Assembly (NCBI RefSeq): GCF_014640815.1 | Contig: NZ_BMHM01000002.1 | Coordinates: 62,001 to 126,000, forward strand | Direction of reading: 5' to 3' | Length of the DNA: 64,000 nucleotides | DNA from: Vreelandella lutescens | Lineage (GTDB): Bacteria > Pseudomonadota > Gammaproteobacteria > Pseudomonadales > Halomonadaceae | Shown here: piece by piece, positions 28,192 to 39,309 of the stretch | How the letters are laid out: each line of letters begins with the position of its first letter | Position numbering within the stretch: the first letter of the stretch is position 1 | Program-made: the position numbers and the translations under genes | Notes under the pieces: model-generated | The model's input: only the letters and a program-made list of their open reading frames with translations | Databases searched by the model: none | What the model was told of the DNA's origin: nothing

Positions 28192-29475
28192 ATGGCCTGG
28201 AATGAGCCTGGTGGTGGCAACCAGCACGACCCTTGGAGCGGTGGTGGCCGACGCGGTAATAACAGCGGCGGTGATCGCGGTGGGAACAATGGTGGTGGAA
28301 ACAATGGTGGTGGCAACAACGGCAATAATGGTGGCAATAACCAAGGGCCACCTGATCTTGACGAAGCGCTGAAAAAATTCCAAGACAAGCTCAATGGCAT
28401 GCTTGGTGGCGGCGGTAAAAAAAGCGGTGGTGGTGGTAGCGGTAAGAGTGGCGGCGGTAAGCCGCGCAACTCTCTCGCACTGCCTGGCCTGCTGGTTATC
28501 GTGGCCCTGGCAATTTGGGCGGCATCTGGTTTCTATCTGGTCGACCAATCAGAGCGTGGTGTTGTGCTGCGCTTTGGTGAGTACCAAGGTATTGTCGAGC
28601 CAGGCCTTCAGTGGAATCCACCGCTGATTGACGATGTTCGGATGGTGAACGTCACCCGCGTTCGCTCCGTCTCTCAAACGCAGTCCATGTTGACGCGCGA
28701 CGAGAACATCGTCGAAGTGGAAATTTCTGCGCAGTATCAAGTGGCCAACCCGCGTGATTTCGTACTTAACGTACGTGACCCGGCGCTGTCGATTGAAAAT
28801 GCGCTGGATTCTGCACTGCGTCACGTGGTGGGCGGAACGGATATGATCGATATCCTGACCTCCGGCCGTGAGATTCTGGGTAGCTCTGTTGCTAGTCGTC
28901 TGCAAACCTACTTAGACGCCTATGGCGCGGGTATTCGTCTGCAAACCATCAACATTGAATCAACCTCTGCACCTGCGCCGGTCATTGATGCGTTTGATGA
29001 CGTTATCCGTGCTCGCGAAGATCGTCAGCGGACCATCAACGAAGGTATGGCTTACGCTAACGCGATCATTCCTGCCGCACAGGGTCAAGCCCAGCGTGTG
29101 GTTGAGCAAGGTCAGGGTTACCGCGAGTCCGTCGTTGCCGAAGCGCAAGGTCAAGCTAACCGCTTCAATGCGTTGTTGACCGAATATCGCAATGCGCCGG
29201 AGATCATGCGTGAGCGTATGTACCTGGATGCAATTGAGGAAGTCTTTGGTAGCACGCCCAAGGTGCTGTTGGATGTGAGCGAAAATGCGCCGCTGATGTA
29301 TCTGCCATTAGATCAGATGCGTGGTAATAGCGGCGACAGCAGCTCAACTTCCAGCAACAGCGGCGACAGTAGTAGTGATGCGATTGATCCGCGCGTGCTG
29401 GAGTCACTGCGTGGCAATCAGAGCAGCTCCTCATCGTCGTCTAGTAACAACCCTATCCGCAGGGAGGGCCGCTAA
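28192..29475 (+). CDS. hflK: FtsH modulator HflK (SPFH/prohibitin family) with Gly/Asn-rich N-terminus
   Basis: HflK and HflC form a large periplasm-facing cage around the FtsH protease and modulate its activity. The first ~92 residues form a cytoplasmic segment with an extreme Gly/Asn run (about 6-52) and a Gly/Ser/Lys run (about 72-90), separated by a short helix (DEALKKFQDKLNGML). One transmembrane helix spans 95-118. The SPFH domain follows (about 120-310), with ERGVVLRFGEY and the long Gln/Ala-rich helix. The tail is Ser/Asp-rich and ends NPIRREGR. hflC begins immediately after the stop. Confidence 0.94.
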   Translation: MAWNEPGGGNQHDPWSGGGRRGNNSGGDRGGNNGGGNNGGGNNGNNGGNNQGPPDLDEALKKFQDKLNGMLGGGGKKSGGGGSGKSGGGKPRNSLALPGLLVIVALAIWAASGFYLVDQSERGVVLRFGEYQGIVEPGLQWNPPLIDDVRMVNVTRVRSVSQTQSMLTRDENIVEVEISAQYQVANPRDFVLNVRDPALSIENALDSALRHVVGGTDMIDILTSGREILGSSVASRLQTYLDAYGAGIRLQTINIESTSAPAPVIDAFDDVIRAREDRQRTINEGMAYANAIIPAAQGQAQRVVEQGQGYRESVVAEAQGQANRFNALLTEYRNAPEIMRERMYLDAIEEVFGSTPKVLLDVSENAPLMYLPLDQMRGNSGDSSSTSSNSGDSSSDAIDPRVLESLRGNQSSSSSSSSNNPIRREGR

Positions 29476-30360
29476 ATGATTAATAATCGTTCCCTGCTTA
29501 TCGTAGGTGGCTTAGCCGCGGTAGCGTGGCTAGCAAGTAACAGCTTATATGTGGTGGATGAAACCGAACGCGCCGTAAAGCTGCGCTTTGGTGAGGTCAT
29601 TGAAGAAAATATTCAGCCTGGCCTGCATGCCAAAATTCCGATTGCTCAGACAATTCGTAAATTTGACACCCGTTTGCTAACGCTGGATACCGATACCAGC
29701 CGCTATCTGACCCTAGAGCAGAAAGCGGTCATTGTAGACTCCTATGTGAAGTGGCAAGTAGTGAACCCTACTCGCTACTACGAAGCGACTGCTGGCGATG
29801 AGATGATGGCGATTCGCCTGATTCAACCGCGAGTGGATGAGAGTCTGCGTAACGAGTTTGGTCGGCTGAATCTGCAGGAAATCATTGCCGAACGCCGTGA
29901 TGACCTGATGACCGGCCCAACTTCAGAGCTTGACGAGCTGATGCGTGAAGAGCTCGGTGTGGCGGTTCGCGATATTCGTATAAAGCGTATCGACCTGCCA
30001 GAAGATGTTTCTGCCGCTGTATTCGAGCGTATGCGTTCAGAGCGTGAGCGTGAAGCCCGTGAGTGGCGCGCTCAGGGTCAAGAAGAGGCCGAGCGTATTC
30101 GCGCTAACGCCGACCGCCGTCGTCAGGTTCTGCTCGCTCAAGCTAACGAGCGCTCTGAAACCTTGCGTGGTGAAGGTGATGCCGAGGCAGCTGCGATTTT
30201 CTCCCAGGCGTACGGCCAGGATCAGGAGTTTTTCGCTTTCTGGCGCAGTCTAAACGCCTATCGTGAAAGCTTCTCTGGCGATGGCAACCTGTTGGTGCTA
30301 GAGCCGGATAGCGATTTCTTCCGCTACCTGCGCAGCTCAGTGCCCAGTAGCGCTGAGTAA
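29476..30360 (+). CDS. hflC: FtsH modulator HflC
   Basis: Partner of HflK in the FtsH-HflKC complex. One N-terminal membrane anchor (about 5-22), then the SPFH domain beginning ETERAVKLRFGEV and a long coiled helix rich in Arg/Glu/Ala (about 175-250, e.g. RMRSEREREAREWRAQGQEE). Length 294 is typical. The ATG directly follows the hflK TAA. The small DUF2065 gene that often sits between hflC and hisZ in related bacteria is not found here; a hairpin and a terminator fill that gap. Confidence 0.95.
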   Translation: MINNRSLLIVGGLAAVAWLASNSLYVVDETERAVKLRFGEVIEENIQPGLHAKIPIAQTIRKFDTRLLTLDTDTSRYLTLEQKAVIVDSYVKWQVVNPTRYYEATAGDEMMAIRLIQPRVDESLRNEFGRLNLQEIIAERRDDLMTGPTSELDELMREELGVAVRDIRIKRIDLPEDVSAAVFERMRSEREREAREWRAQGQEEAERIRANADRRRQVLLAQANERSETLRGEGDAEAAAIFSQAYGQDQEFFAFWRSLNAYRESFSGDGNLLVLEPDSDFFRYLRSSVPSSAE

Positions 30361-30369
30361 TAGCGCTTT

Positions 30370-30402
30370 GAACCCCGTTAAGCGGTACGCTTGGCGGGGT
30401 TC
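30370..30402 (+). other. Extended hairpin just after hflC
   Basis: GAACCCCG (30370-30377) pairs with CGGGGTTC (30395-30402), and inside it AAGCG (30380-30384) pairs with CGCTT (30388-30392). No T-run follows. It may stabilise the hflC 3' end, or act with the T-rich terminator 32 bases further on. Confidence 0.5.
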
Positions 30403-30433
30403 ATCTAGCGTATAAACGTGATAGACTTTATCT

Positions 30434-30457
30434 ACCGGGCGTCGCCCGGTTTTTTTG
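30434..30457 (+). terminator. Rho-independent terminator between hflC and hisZ
   Basis: ACCGGGC (30434-30440) pairs with GCCCGGT (30444-30450) and is followed by an unbroken run of T to 30456. This ends the hfq-hflX-hflKC transcript, so hisZ-purA should have its own promoter in the following 96 bases. Confidence 0.9.
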
Positions 30458-30552
30458 TGGCCCTCGTTTCGTGAACGTTTCCACGCAACGCCTTGTGAGG
30501 CTTTGGGTGGCGTTATCAGAAAGGGCCTTCATCGTCTCGCAGGATTGTTCAC

Positions 30553-33041
<2,489 letters not shown>

Positions 33042-33098
33042 GTGATCGTTGAGCACGGTATTGTCGGATACGTCTGATGCGATAATGCCGACGAAGTG

Positions 33099-33125
33099 AA
33101 GGGGTGGCTTTGCCGCCCCTTTTGT
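33099..33125. terminator. Terminator between purA and the convergent cob(I)alamin adenosyltransferase gene
   Basis: AAGGGGTGGC (33099-33108) pairs with GCCGCCCCTT (33112-33121, one G-T wobble) around a three-base TTT loop, followed by TTTTG. It lies between two convergent genes and can serve both. Confidence 0.8.
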
Positions 33126-33137
33126 ATGGAAGTCTAC

Positions 33138-33737
33138 TTAAAAATCAATGCCGCGGCGGGCCTGCAGGCCGTTATTGAAGGCGTGGCGTACCTCCTGCAT
33201 CTCGGTCACTGTATCTGCCATAGCGACCAGCTCGCGATGAGCATTGCGCCCAGTGATAATCACCGTTTGCTCTTTTGGCCGATTAAGCAGCGCGTGTTTA
33301 ACGGTTTCAATATCTAAGTAGCCAAACTTTAGCATGTAGGTGATTTCGTCCAGCACCACTAGGTAGGTGTCTGGGTCTGCCAACATTTTCTCGGCTTCCT
33401 GCCATACTTCCTGACAGGCAACGGTGTCTGACTCACGGTTTTGGGTGTCCCAGGTAAAGCCCGTGGCCATAATGGCAACACTCAGGTTGGGGTCCTCTTC
33501 CAGCCGATTGCGTTCACCGCACTCCCATAAGCCTTTAATAAACTGTACGACGCCCACTTTATAGCCGTAACCCAGGGCGCGCGTTACGGTGCCCCAGGCC
33601 GCTGTGGTTTTGCCTTTGCCATTGCCCGTGTTGACCAGCAGCAGGCCACGCTGTTCGGTGGCTTGGGCTACTTTGTCATCCACCCGGGCCTTTAGCTTTT
33701 CCATGGACGCTTTGTGGCGGGCATCGCGATCGCTCAT
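33138..33737 (-). CDS. cobO: Cob(I)yrinic acid a,c-diamide adenosyltransferase (CobA/BtuR type)
   Basis: This enzyme adenosylates corrinoids with ATP to give the coenzyme form. The P-loop TGNGKGKTT is at 37-45 and the family block VLDEITYMLKFGYLD with ITGRNAH follows. 199 residues is normal for the CobA/CobO/BtuR family. It stands alone, facing purA, with no other cobalamin genes nearby; it may serve salvage of corrinoids. No cobalamin riboswitch was seen in the 211-base gap upstream. Symbol could equally be btuR or cobA. Confidence 0.92.
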   Translation of the reverse strand: MSDRDARHKASMEKLKARVDDKVAQATEQRGLLLVNTGNGKGKTTAAWGTVTRALGYGYKVGVVQFIKGLWECGERNRLEEDPNLSVAIMATGFTWDTQNRESDTVACQEVWQEAEKMLADPDTYLVVLDEITYMLKFGYLDIETVKHALLNRPKEQTVIITGRNAHRELVAMADTVTEMQEVRHAFNNGLQARRGIDF

Positions 33738-33948
33738 TATGTCTCCTCGTTGATTGGCTTAAGGTGTTCTATCAGCAGAGTACGCCAGCGGGCAGTAATT
33801 TAACATCGCGGAGCAGAGCGTTTGTATAACTTTTGAGGCGGCCTGCGGGCGCGTTGCAAAGGGAATGTTCAAGTTTTTCCAAGAGAATTGGCCGGTTGGG
33901 TGCTTGCTGCTCTAGAATAGTGGGTCATGTCTTGCCAGGAACATTGTC

Positions 33949-34434
33949 ATGCCCTCATTTGATATTGTGTCAGAATTTGATCAGCACGAAGCCGCCAACG
34001 CGGTTGACCAAGCAAACCGTGAAGTTCAGTCACGGTTTGACTTTAAAGGTGTGGATGCCAGCTTTGCTCTGGAAGGCGATAAAGTACAGATGGAAGCTGA
34101 GGTCGATTTTCAGCTCAAGCAAATGCTGGATGTGCTGCGCAATCGTTTGATTGCCCGAGGCATCGACGCGCGCTGTATGGATGTGAAAGACGCGATGCTC
34201 TCAGGCGTAAAAGCGCGCCAGGAAGTGGTGCTCAAGCAAGGGCTTGATCAAGCGGAAGCAAAAGATGTGGTCAAGCGCATTAAAGCCAGTAAATTAAAGG
34301 TACAGGCTCAGATTCAGGGCGAAAAAGTGCGCGTCACGGGCAAGAAGCGCGATGACTTGCAGAGCGTGATGGCGCTGTTGCGCGCAGAAGAGGGCCCCGA
34401 TTTGCCGCTGCAGTTCGATAACTTCCGCGACTAA
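33949..34434 (+). CDS. yajQ: YajQ family nucleotide-binding protein
   Basis: YajQ proteins have two ferredoxin-like domains and are described as binding c-di-GMP or nucleic acid; in Xanthomonas the homologue controls virulence genes. The beginning MPSFDIVSEFDQHEAANAVD and FDFKGVDASFALEGDKVQM are nearly invariant in the family. Length 161 fits. The gene is preceded by a 211-base gap with no other gene and followed by an inverted repeat. Its role here is not shown by its neighbours. Confidence 0.92.
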   Translation: MPSFDIVSEFDQHEAANAVDQANREVQSRFDFKGVDASFALEGDKVQMEAEVDFQLKQMLDVLRNRLIARGIDARCMDVKDAMLSGVKARQEVVLKQGLDQAEAKDVVKRIKASKLKVQAQIQGEKVRVTGKKRDDLQSVMALLRAEEGPDLPLQFDNFRD

Positions 34435-34454
34435 TACGATAAGCAACGTCCATC

Positions 34455-34479
34455 GAGTAGCGCAGTGCTTGCGCTACTC
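34455..34479. terminator. Hairpin between yajQ and pepN
   Basis: GAGTAGCGCA (34455-34464) and TGCGCTACTC (34470-34479) form a perfect 10-bp stem with a 5-base loop. The following AGATACTTGAT is not T-rich, so termination is possible but not certain. Confidence 0.5.
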
Positions 34480-34508
34480 AGATACTTGATAGCCTACAGG
34501 AGTTTCGC

Positions 34509-37142
34509 ATGATGTCTGATCCGCAGCCGGTTTATTTAAGCGACTACCAGCCGCCCGCCTACCAGGTGACCCATACCGAGCTGACGTTTGATCTTGACCC
34601 CACCGCGACCCGTGTTAAAGCACGCCTCACCGTTGAGCGCCACGCCAGTGCCGACCAAACCGCACCGCTGGTGCTGAACGGCGAGCACCTGACGCTGCAC
34701 GCACTCGCGATCAACGGCCAGGCCCTCGCTGAAGCCGATTACCAGCTCACCGACGAGACGCTCACAATCTCCAGTGTTCCGTCAGCGTTTACGCTGGAGA
34801 GCGACGTAGAGATTTCTCCTAGCAGTAACACAGCCTTGGAAGGTCTTTATCAATCGAACGGCATGTACTGCACGCAGTGTGAAGCGGAAGGCTTTCGCCG
34901 CATCACCTATTACCCTGACCGCCCGGATGTCATGGCCACGTTTAAGGTCACCGTGATAGGTGATGCGCAGCAGGAGCCGGTGCTATTGGCGAACGGCAAC
35001 CCAGTTGATCACGGCACTGTAGAGAGCGGCCGACACTTTGTGACCTGGGAGGATCCGCATCCCAAGCCTTGCTATCTTTTTGCGCTGGTGGCAGGCGATT
35101 TAACCAAGGTTGAAGATCACTTCACCACCATGAGCGGCCGCCGAGTCACGCTGCAGCTGTGGGTGGAACAAGAGAATCTCGATAAGACCGACCATGCGAT
35201 GGCGTCGCTGAAGCGAGCAATGACATGGGATGAAGAAACTTATGGCCGCGAGTACGACCTTGATTTGTTCATGATTGTCGCGGTGAATGATTTCAATATG
35301 GGGGCAATGGAGAACAAAGGCTTAAACATCTTTAACTCTGCCGCTGTGCTGACTCACCCCAATACCGCTACCGATGCGGCGTTCCAAAACGTTGAAGGTA
35401 TTGTGGCCCATGAATATTTTCATAACTGGTCAGGCAATCGCGTCACCTGCCGCGACTGGTTCCAGCTCTCGCTAAAAGAGGGCTTTACGGTCTTCCGCGA
35501 TCAGTGCTTCTCCGCGGACACCAACTCAGCCCCGGTGAAGCGCATCCAAGACGTATCGTTTTTCCGCACCGCTCAGTTTGCCGAAGATGCAGGCCCCACG
35601 GCACACCCCATTCGCCCGGATCACTACATCGAAATTACCAACTTCTACACCCTGACGATTTATGAGAAAGGGGCTGAAGTGGTGCGCATGTTGCGCAATT
35701 TGGTGGGTTGGGAAGCGTTTCGGCGTGGCTCGGATCTTTATTTTGAACGCTTTGATGGTCAAGCCGTAACCATTGAAGACTTCGTTGGCTGCATGGCCGA
35801 GGTGTCTGGCATTGATTTAGGCCAGTTTATGCGCTGGTACTCCCAGGCAGGCACGCCGGAAATTGACGCTCACGGCGAGTATGACTACGCCCATGCGGAG
35901 TACCACCTTACCCTGCGTCAGCGTACCCCAGCCACTCCTGGCCAGCCGGATAAGCACCCGCTGCATATTCCGGTACGCATGGGCTTGGTGGGTACTAAAT
36001 CGGGTCAGGACCTTACCCTGACCCTTGAGGGAGAGAAGCTCGGTAAAGATGCCGTTATTCATCTTACCGACGATGAGCAAACCTTTGTGTTCACCGATGT
36101 AGCAGAAGCGCCGATCCCTTCGCTACTTCGCGACTTCTCGGCCCCTGTAAAACTGCATTTCCCTTATTCACGGGAAGACCTCGCTTTTCTGTTAACCCAT
36201 GATAGCGATGGCTTTAATCGTTGGGATGCCGGGCAGCGCTTGGCGATGCTGGCCCTTGAAGACCTCATTGCGGCTCACCGAAACGGTGTTGAGAAGGTCA
36301 TGGACAGCCGGGTAGTGGAGGCGTTTAGAGCCTTGCTCACGTCTTCAATGGACGACAAAGCGGTGTTGGCTGAAATGCTAACGTTGCCTTCGGAAGCCTA
36401 TATCGCGGAGCAGCAGCCGATTGTGGATGTGGACGCGATCCATGCCGCGCGTGAATTTGTGCGTCAATCACTGGCGTTGGCACTTCGTGAAGAGTTCCTT
36501 AGCGTGTACAACGCTAATGTTACCGATGAGGCGTATGCGCCGACCGCTGAACAAATCGCCCAACGAAGCCTCAAAAATATTGCGCTGGCCTACTTAGTGT
36601 CCATTGAAGACGCAGAAAGTATCGCGCTGTGTGAAGCGCAGTTTGCGGCCAATCATAATATGACGGACGTGCGTCATGCGTTGACACTGTTGGTGCATAG
36701 CGATCGTGATGATCTGGCGACGCCAGCGCTAAAAGCGTTTGGCGAAAAGTGGGCGCACGATCCGCTAGTGATGGATCAGTGGTTTACGATTCAAGTAACA
36801 CGCCCTCAGCCGGATGTATTGGATCGCATGCAGTATTTAATGCAGCATCCAGCGTTCTCAATGAAGAACCCCAATAAAGTACGTGCGCTGATTGGGGCCT
36901 TTGCTCAGAACCGCGTTAATTTCCATCGATTGGATGGTAAAGGGTACGCGTTATTGGCAGACGTGGTCATTGAACTAAACCGCCTGAACCCTGAAATTGC
37001 AGCGCGATTAGTCACGCCCTTAACTCGCTGGCAGCGGTTTGATGAAGTACGCCAGCAGTTGATGCGTGCGGAGCTAGAGCGGATCAAGCAAGAACCGCTA
37101 TCGTCTAATGTATTTGAGGTTGTTGAGAAAGCGCTGGCATAA
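34509..37142 (+). CDS. pepN: Aminopeptidase N (M1 family)
   Basis: PepN is the major broad-specificity cytoplasmic aminopeptidase. The exopeptidase motif GAMEN is at 265-269 and the zinc site HEXXH-X18-E is H301, E302, H305, E324 in HEYFHNWSGNRVTC...LKEGF. The N-terminal beta domain (1-190), catalytic domain (about 190-440), small beta domain (about 445-545) and helical C-terminal domain match the E. coli organisation; 877 residues against 870. Start ATG at 34509 with AGGAG at 34498-34502; a second ATG follows directly. Confidence 0.96.
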   Translation: MMSDPQPVYLSDYQPPAYQVTHTELTFDLDPTATRVKARLTVERHASADQTAPLVLNGEHLTLHALAINGQALAEADYQLTDETLTISSVPSAFTLESDVEISPSSNTALEGLYQSNGMYCTQCEAEGFRRITYYPDRPDVMATFKVTVIGDAQQEPVLLANGNPVDHGTVESGRHFVTWEDPHPKPCYLFALVAGDLTKVEDHFTTMSGRRVTLQLWVEQENLDKTDHAMASLKRAMTWDEETYGREYDLDLFMIVAVNDFNMGAMENKGLNIFNSAAVLTHPNTATDAAFQNVEGIVAHEYFHNWSGNRVTCRDWFQLSLKEGFTVFRDQCFSADTNSAPVKRIQDVSFFRTAQFAEDAGPTAHPIRPDHYIEITNFYTLTIYEKGAEVVRMLRNLVGWEAFRRGSDLYFERFDGQAVTIEDFVGCMAEVSGIDLGQFMRWYSQAGTPEIDAHGEYDYAHAEYHLTLRQRTPATPGQPDKHPLHIPVRMGLVGTKSGQDLTLTLEGEKLGKDAVIHLTDDEQTFVFTDVAEAPIPSLLRDFSAPVKLHFPYSREDLAFLLTHDSDGFNRWDAGQRLAMLALEDLIAAHRNGVEKVMDSRVVEAFRALLTSSMDDKAVLAEMLTLPSEAYIAEQQPIVDVDAIHAAREFVRQSLALALREEFLSVYNANVTDEAYAPTAEQIAQRSLKNIALAYLVSIEDAESIALCEAQFAANHNMTDVRHALTLLVHSDRDDLATPALKAFGEKWAHDPLVMDQWFTIQVTRPQPDVLDRMQYLMQHPAFSMKNPNKVRALIGAFAQNRVNFHRLDGKGYALLADVVIELNRLNPEIAARLVTPLTRWQRFDEVRQQLMRAELERIKQEPLSSNVFEVVEKALA

Positions 37143-37182
37143 GGTAACGCCAGCGAATTAACCATGGAGAGGGAAGGCGCCG

Positions 37183-38142
37183 GTGACAGATTCACAGCAG
37201 CGTTATTTACTGATTATTAACGGTAAGTCTGCCGGAAATCCGGCGCTACGCGACGCCGTTGAAGCGCAACGTAAGGCAGGGACGCCCATTATCGTTCGCG
37301 CCACCTGGGAAGGCGGCGATGCCGTTGAATTTGCCGCCCAAGCGGTCGAGCTAGGAGCCACCCGTGTGATTGCCTGCGGGGGCGATGGCACGGTAAACGA
37401 AGTCGTCAACGGACTAATGCAGATCCCCCACGACCATCGGCCTGCGCTAGGCGTGGTGCCGCTTGGTAGTGCCAATGATTTTGCTAATTCCGTGGGCCTG
37501 CCGCTTGAGCCAGACCAAGCGTTAGCGGCAGCGGTGAGTTTTGCTGCGTCTCCTATTGATGTGATCAGAATGACCGCTGAAGCGAATGGCGAGCAGGCGG
37601 TGAGTTACTACGTCAATATGACCACTGGGGGCTTTGGGGCAGAAATTACCTCCTCTACGCCGAAAACGCTTAAGCGTATGTTAGGTGGCGGTGCCTACTC
37701 GCTTATGGGGGCGTTAAAAGCCTGGCGGCATCGAAGCTACCGCGGCACGTTGCACTGGCGAGATGAGGAGCAGGCGGCTTCACTGCTGCTGCTTGCCCTA
37801 GGTAACGGTCGGCAATCGGGTGGCGGGCAAGTGCTGGCCCCCAGGGCCAAGCTGGATGACGGTCGGCTCGATGTCCTACTCGTGAAAGATTTTCACTCAG
37901 TGACCGAGCTACCTGCGTTACTTGCTGAGCTGCAGCAGTTCCCAGCAGAAGGTCGCTATGTGCGCTACTTCACGGCGAGCCAGCTAACGGTCACTACCCA
38001 GCCCGACGATGAACCTTGGCCGCTAACCCTAGATGGTGAAGCTAGGCGTTATGACCGGTTTAGTGCCGAGGTTGTCCCCCTGGCGCTCAAGGTTCTGCTG
38101 CCTGAAGGGTGTACGCTGCTGTCTGCCAACGACCGACACTGA
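37183..38142 (+). CDS. yegS: YegS-like lipid/diacylglycerol kinase
   Basis: A DAGK_cat family kinase, likely to phosphorylate a membrane lipid. The nucleotide-binding motif CGGDGTVNEVVNG lies at about 66-78. The glycine loop VVPLGSANDFANS is characteristic, and the C-terminal beta-sandwich follows, ending near the conserved LTLDGE. 319 residues is close to YegS. Starts with GTG at 37183, with GAGAGGGAAGG upstream. It is 40 bases after pepN and 31 bases before a lipoprotein gene. The exact substrate is unknown. Confidence 0.88.
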   Translation: MTDSQQRYLLIINGKSAGNPALRDAVEAQRKAGTPIIVRATWEGGDAVEFAAQAVELGATRVIACGGDGTVNEVVNGLMQIPHDHRPALGVVPLGSANDFANSVGLPLEPDQALAAAVSFAASPIDVIRMTAEANGEQAVSYYVNMTTGGFGAEITSSTPKTLKRMLGGGAYSLMGALKAWRHRSYRGTLHWRDEEQAASLLLLALGNGRQSGGGQVLAPRAKLDDGRLDVLLVKDFHSVTELPALLAELQQFPAEGRYVRYFTASQLTVTTQPDDEPWPLTLDGEARRYDRFSAEVVPLALKVLLPEGCTLLSANDRH

Positions 38143-38173
38143 ACATATATTTAGCTGTAAGGAGCATCACTCG

Positions 38174-38926
38174 ATGACTAACCGATTCTGGATGCCTGTA
38201 CTGGCCAGCATGGCGCTGTTACTCAGCGCTTGCGGAGATAGCCAGGAAGAGGCCGCGGTCGCTCCTGAGGAGCCGTCTGCCACCACTGATCAAGCCGGCG
38301 AGCCTGCCTCAGTGGCAAATGAGTCGCCCGCCGATCCGCCCGCTGAGAGTGGGGCTGACAGCACCGAAGACGCAGCGCCATCAGAGGTGCCTTCACCGAG
38401 CGAGGTAGAAGACGATATTGAGGCTCGTCAAGCGGCGGAAGAGTTAGAGCAAGCGGAGGCTATGCGTGAAACAGACACGGAGGCCAACGCTTTGCCCAAT
38501 GAGTCGCTGCAGGCTGACGCGGAGACTCTTGCTGCTGACCCAGAAGAGGCGCTAGATGAGGCAAGCGCCATGCCGGGAGAAACCACCCGCTCTGACGTGG
38601 ATGATGTGATTGCAGAAACCGAGCGCCGCTTTGAAGAAGCGCAGCGGCAGCTTGAAGAGCAGTTCCAAGAGATTGAGCAGCAGTCTCCAGAGTTAATGCC
38701 TATGGAGAACGACCCGATTGAGCCAAGCTGGGAGCGCGAAAGCAGCTTGCCTGACACTCCTCAGCTTGAAGGAGAGCTTGAGGCAACAGACGTGGACGCA
38801 TTAATTGAAGATACTGAACGTCAATTTGAAGAGGCACAGCAGCGCCTTGAGGAGCAGTTTCAGGCGTTGGAAAATGAGCGTTCGACCAACGGAGTGACTG
38901 ACGAAGACGCCGAGTCGTCACCATAA
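38174..38926 (+). CDS. Acidic lipoprotein with a duplicated coiled-coil repeat, function unknown
   Basis: A predicted 250-residue lipoprotein: hydrophobic signal, then lipobox LLSAC with acylated Cys20. The mature part is extremely acidic and Ala/Glu/Pro/Ser-rich, so probably extended and unstructured in the periplasm to about residue 135. Two copies of a ~32-residue helical repeat follow at about 141-172 and 206-237, each with the core TER.FEEAQ..LEEQFQ; the copies differ at synonymous sites, so the duplication is old. The helix has heptad-like spacing and may oligomerise. Start ATG with AAGGAG 11 bases upstream. I do not recognise a family. A terminator follows at once. Confidence 0.8.
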   Translation: MTNRFWMPVLASMALLLSACGDSQEEAAVAPEEPSATTDQAGEPASVANESPADPPAESGADSTEDAAPSEVPSPSEVEDDIEARQAAEELEQAEAMRETDTEANALPNESLQADAETLAADPEEALDEASAMPGETTRSDVDDVIAETERRFEEAQRQLEEQFQEIEQQSPELMPMENDPIEPSWERESSLPDTPQLEGELEATDVDALIEDTERQFEEAQQRLEEQFQALENERSTNGVTDEDAESSP

Positions 38927-38958
38927 AAAAAGGCCCGCCTTGGCGGGCCTTTCCTTTC
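38925..38958. terminator. Bidirectional terminator between the acidic lipoprotein and cold-shock genes
   Basis: AGGCCCGCC (38931-38939) and GGCGGGCCT (38942-38950) form a perfect stem with a tight loop. The plus side runs into TTCCTTTCTC; the minus side runs into seven T (A-run 38925-38931). The latter is the stronger terminator, serving the cold-shock gene. Confidence 0.88.
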
Positions 38959-38972
38959 TCCATTCAGCGCTT

Positions 38973-39176
38973 TTAGGCGGCGCGAATGTTGGAAGCCTGA
39001 AGGCCTTTTTTACCCTGTGTCACCTCGAAGCTGACTTTCTGACCATCTTGCAGGGTCTTAAATCCTTCAGCTTGAATTTCCGAGAAATGAGCAAAAAGAT
39101 CGTCACTGCCATCATCGGGAGAGATGAAGCCGTAACCTTTGGTGTCGTTGAACCACTTGACAGTGCCAGTTGCCAT
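38973..39176 (-). CDS. CspA-family cold-shock protein
   Basis: A 67-residue single cold-shock domain that binds single-stranded RNA or DNA and acts as an RNA chaperone. RNP1 is KGYGFI and RNP2 is DLFAHF; the rest matches the family almost throughout ([18 protein letters not shown]). An AAGGAT lies upstream of the ATG. It is monocistronic, with a leader of up to about 90 bases shared with the divergent LysE gene. Whether it is cold-induced cannot be read from the sequence. Confidence 0.95.
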   Translation of the reverse strand: MATGTVKWFNDTKGYGFISPDDGSDDLFAHFSEIQAEGFKTLQDGQKVSFEVTQGKKGLQASNIRAA

Positions 39177-39309
39177 CGTTCATATCCTTAACGTGCTTAA
39201 TGATTGAGCGGGTGGCTGAGCGCCTACCCGCCAAATTTACATTAGAAGCAAATAATCAGCACGTCCAGTGACGTGGTTAAGATTCTTTATACCTCAGCGA
39301 GCCTTGCCC

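Noticed and set aside
28207..28470. Repeats considered as a CRISPR or minisatellite array
   Set aside because: The repeat is in frame with HflK and codes for its Gly/Asn linker; there are no unique spacers.
28033..28548. Minus-strand frame (171 codons) opposite the hflK start, rich in Thr/Ala/Ile
   Set aside because: Mirror of the Gly/Asn repeats of hflK, not a gene.
33738..33948. Cobalamin riboswitch in the gap upstream of the adenosyltransferase gene
   Set aside because: No match to the conserved B12-box could be seen on the minus strand.
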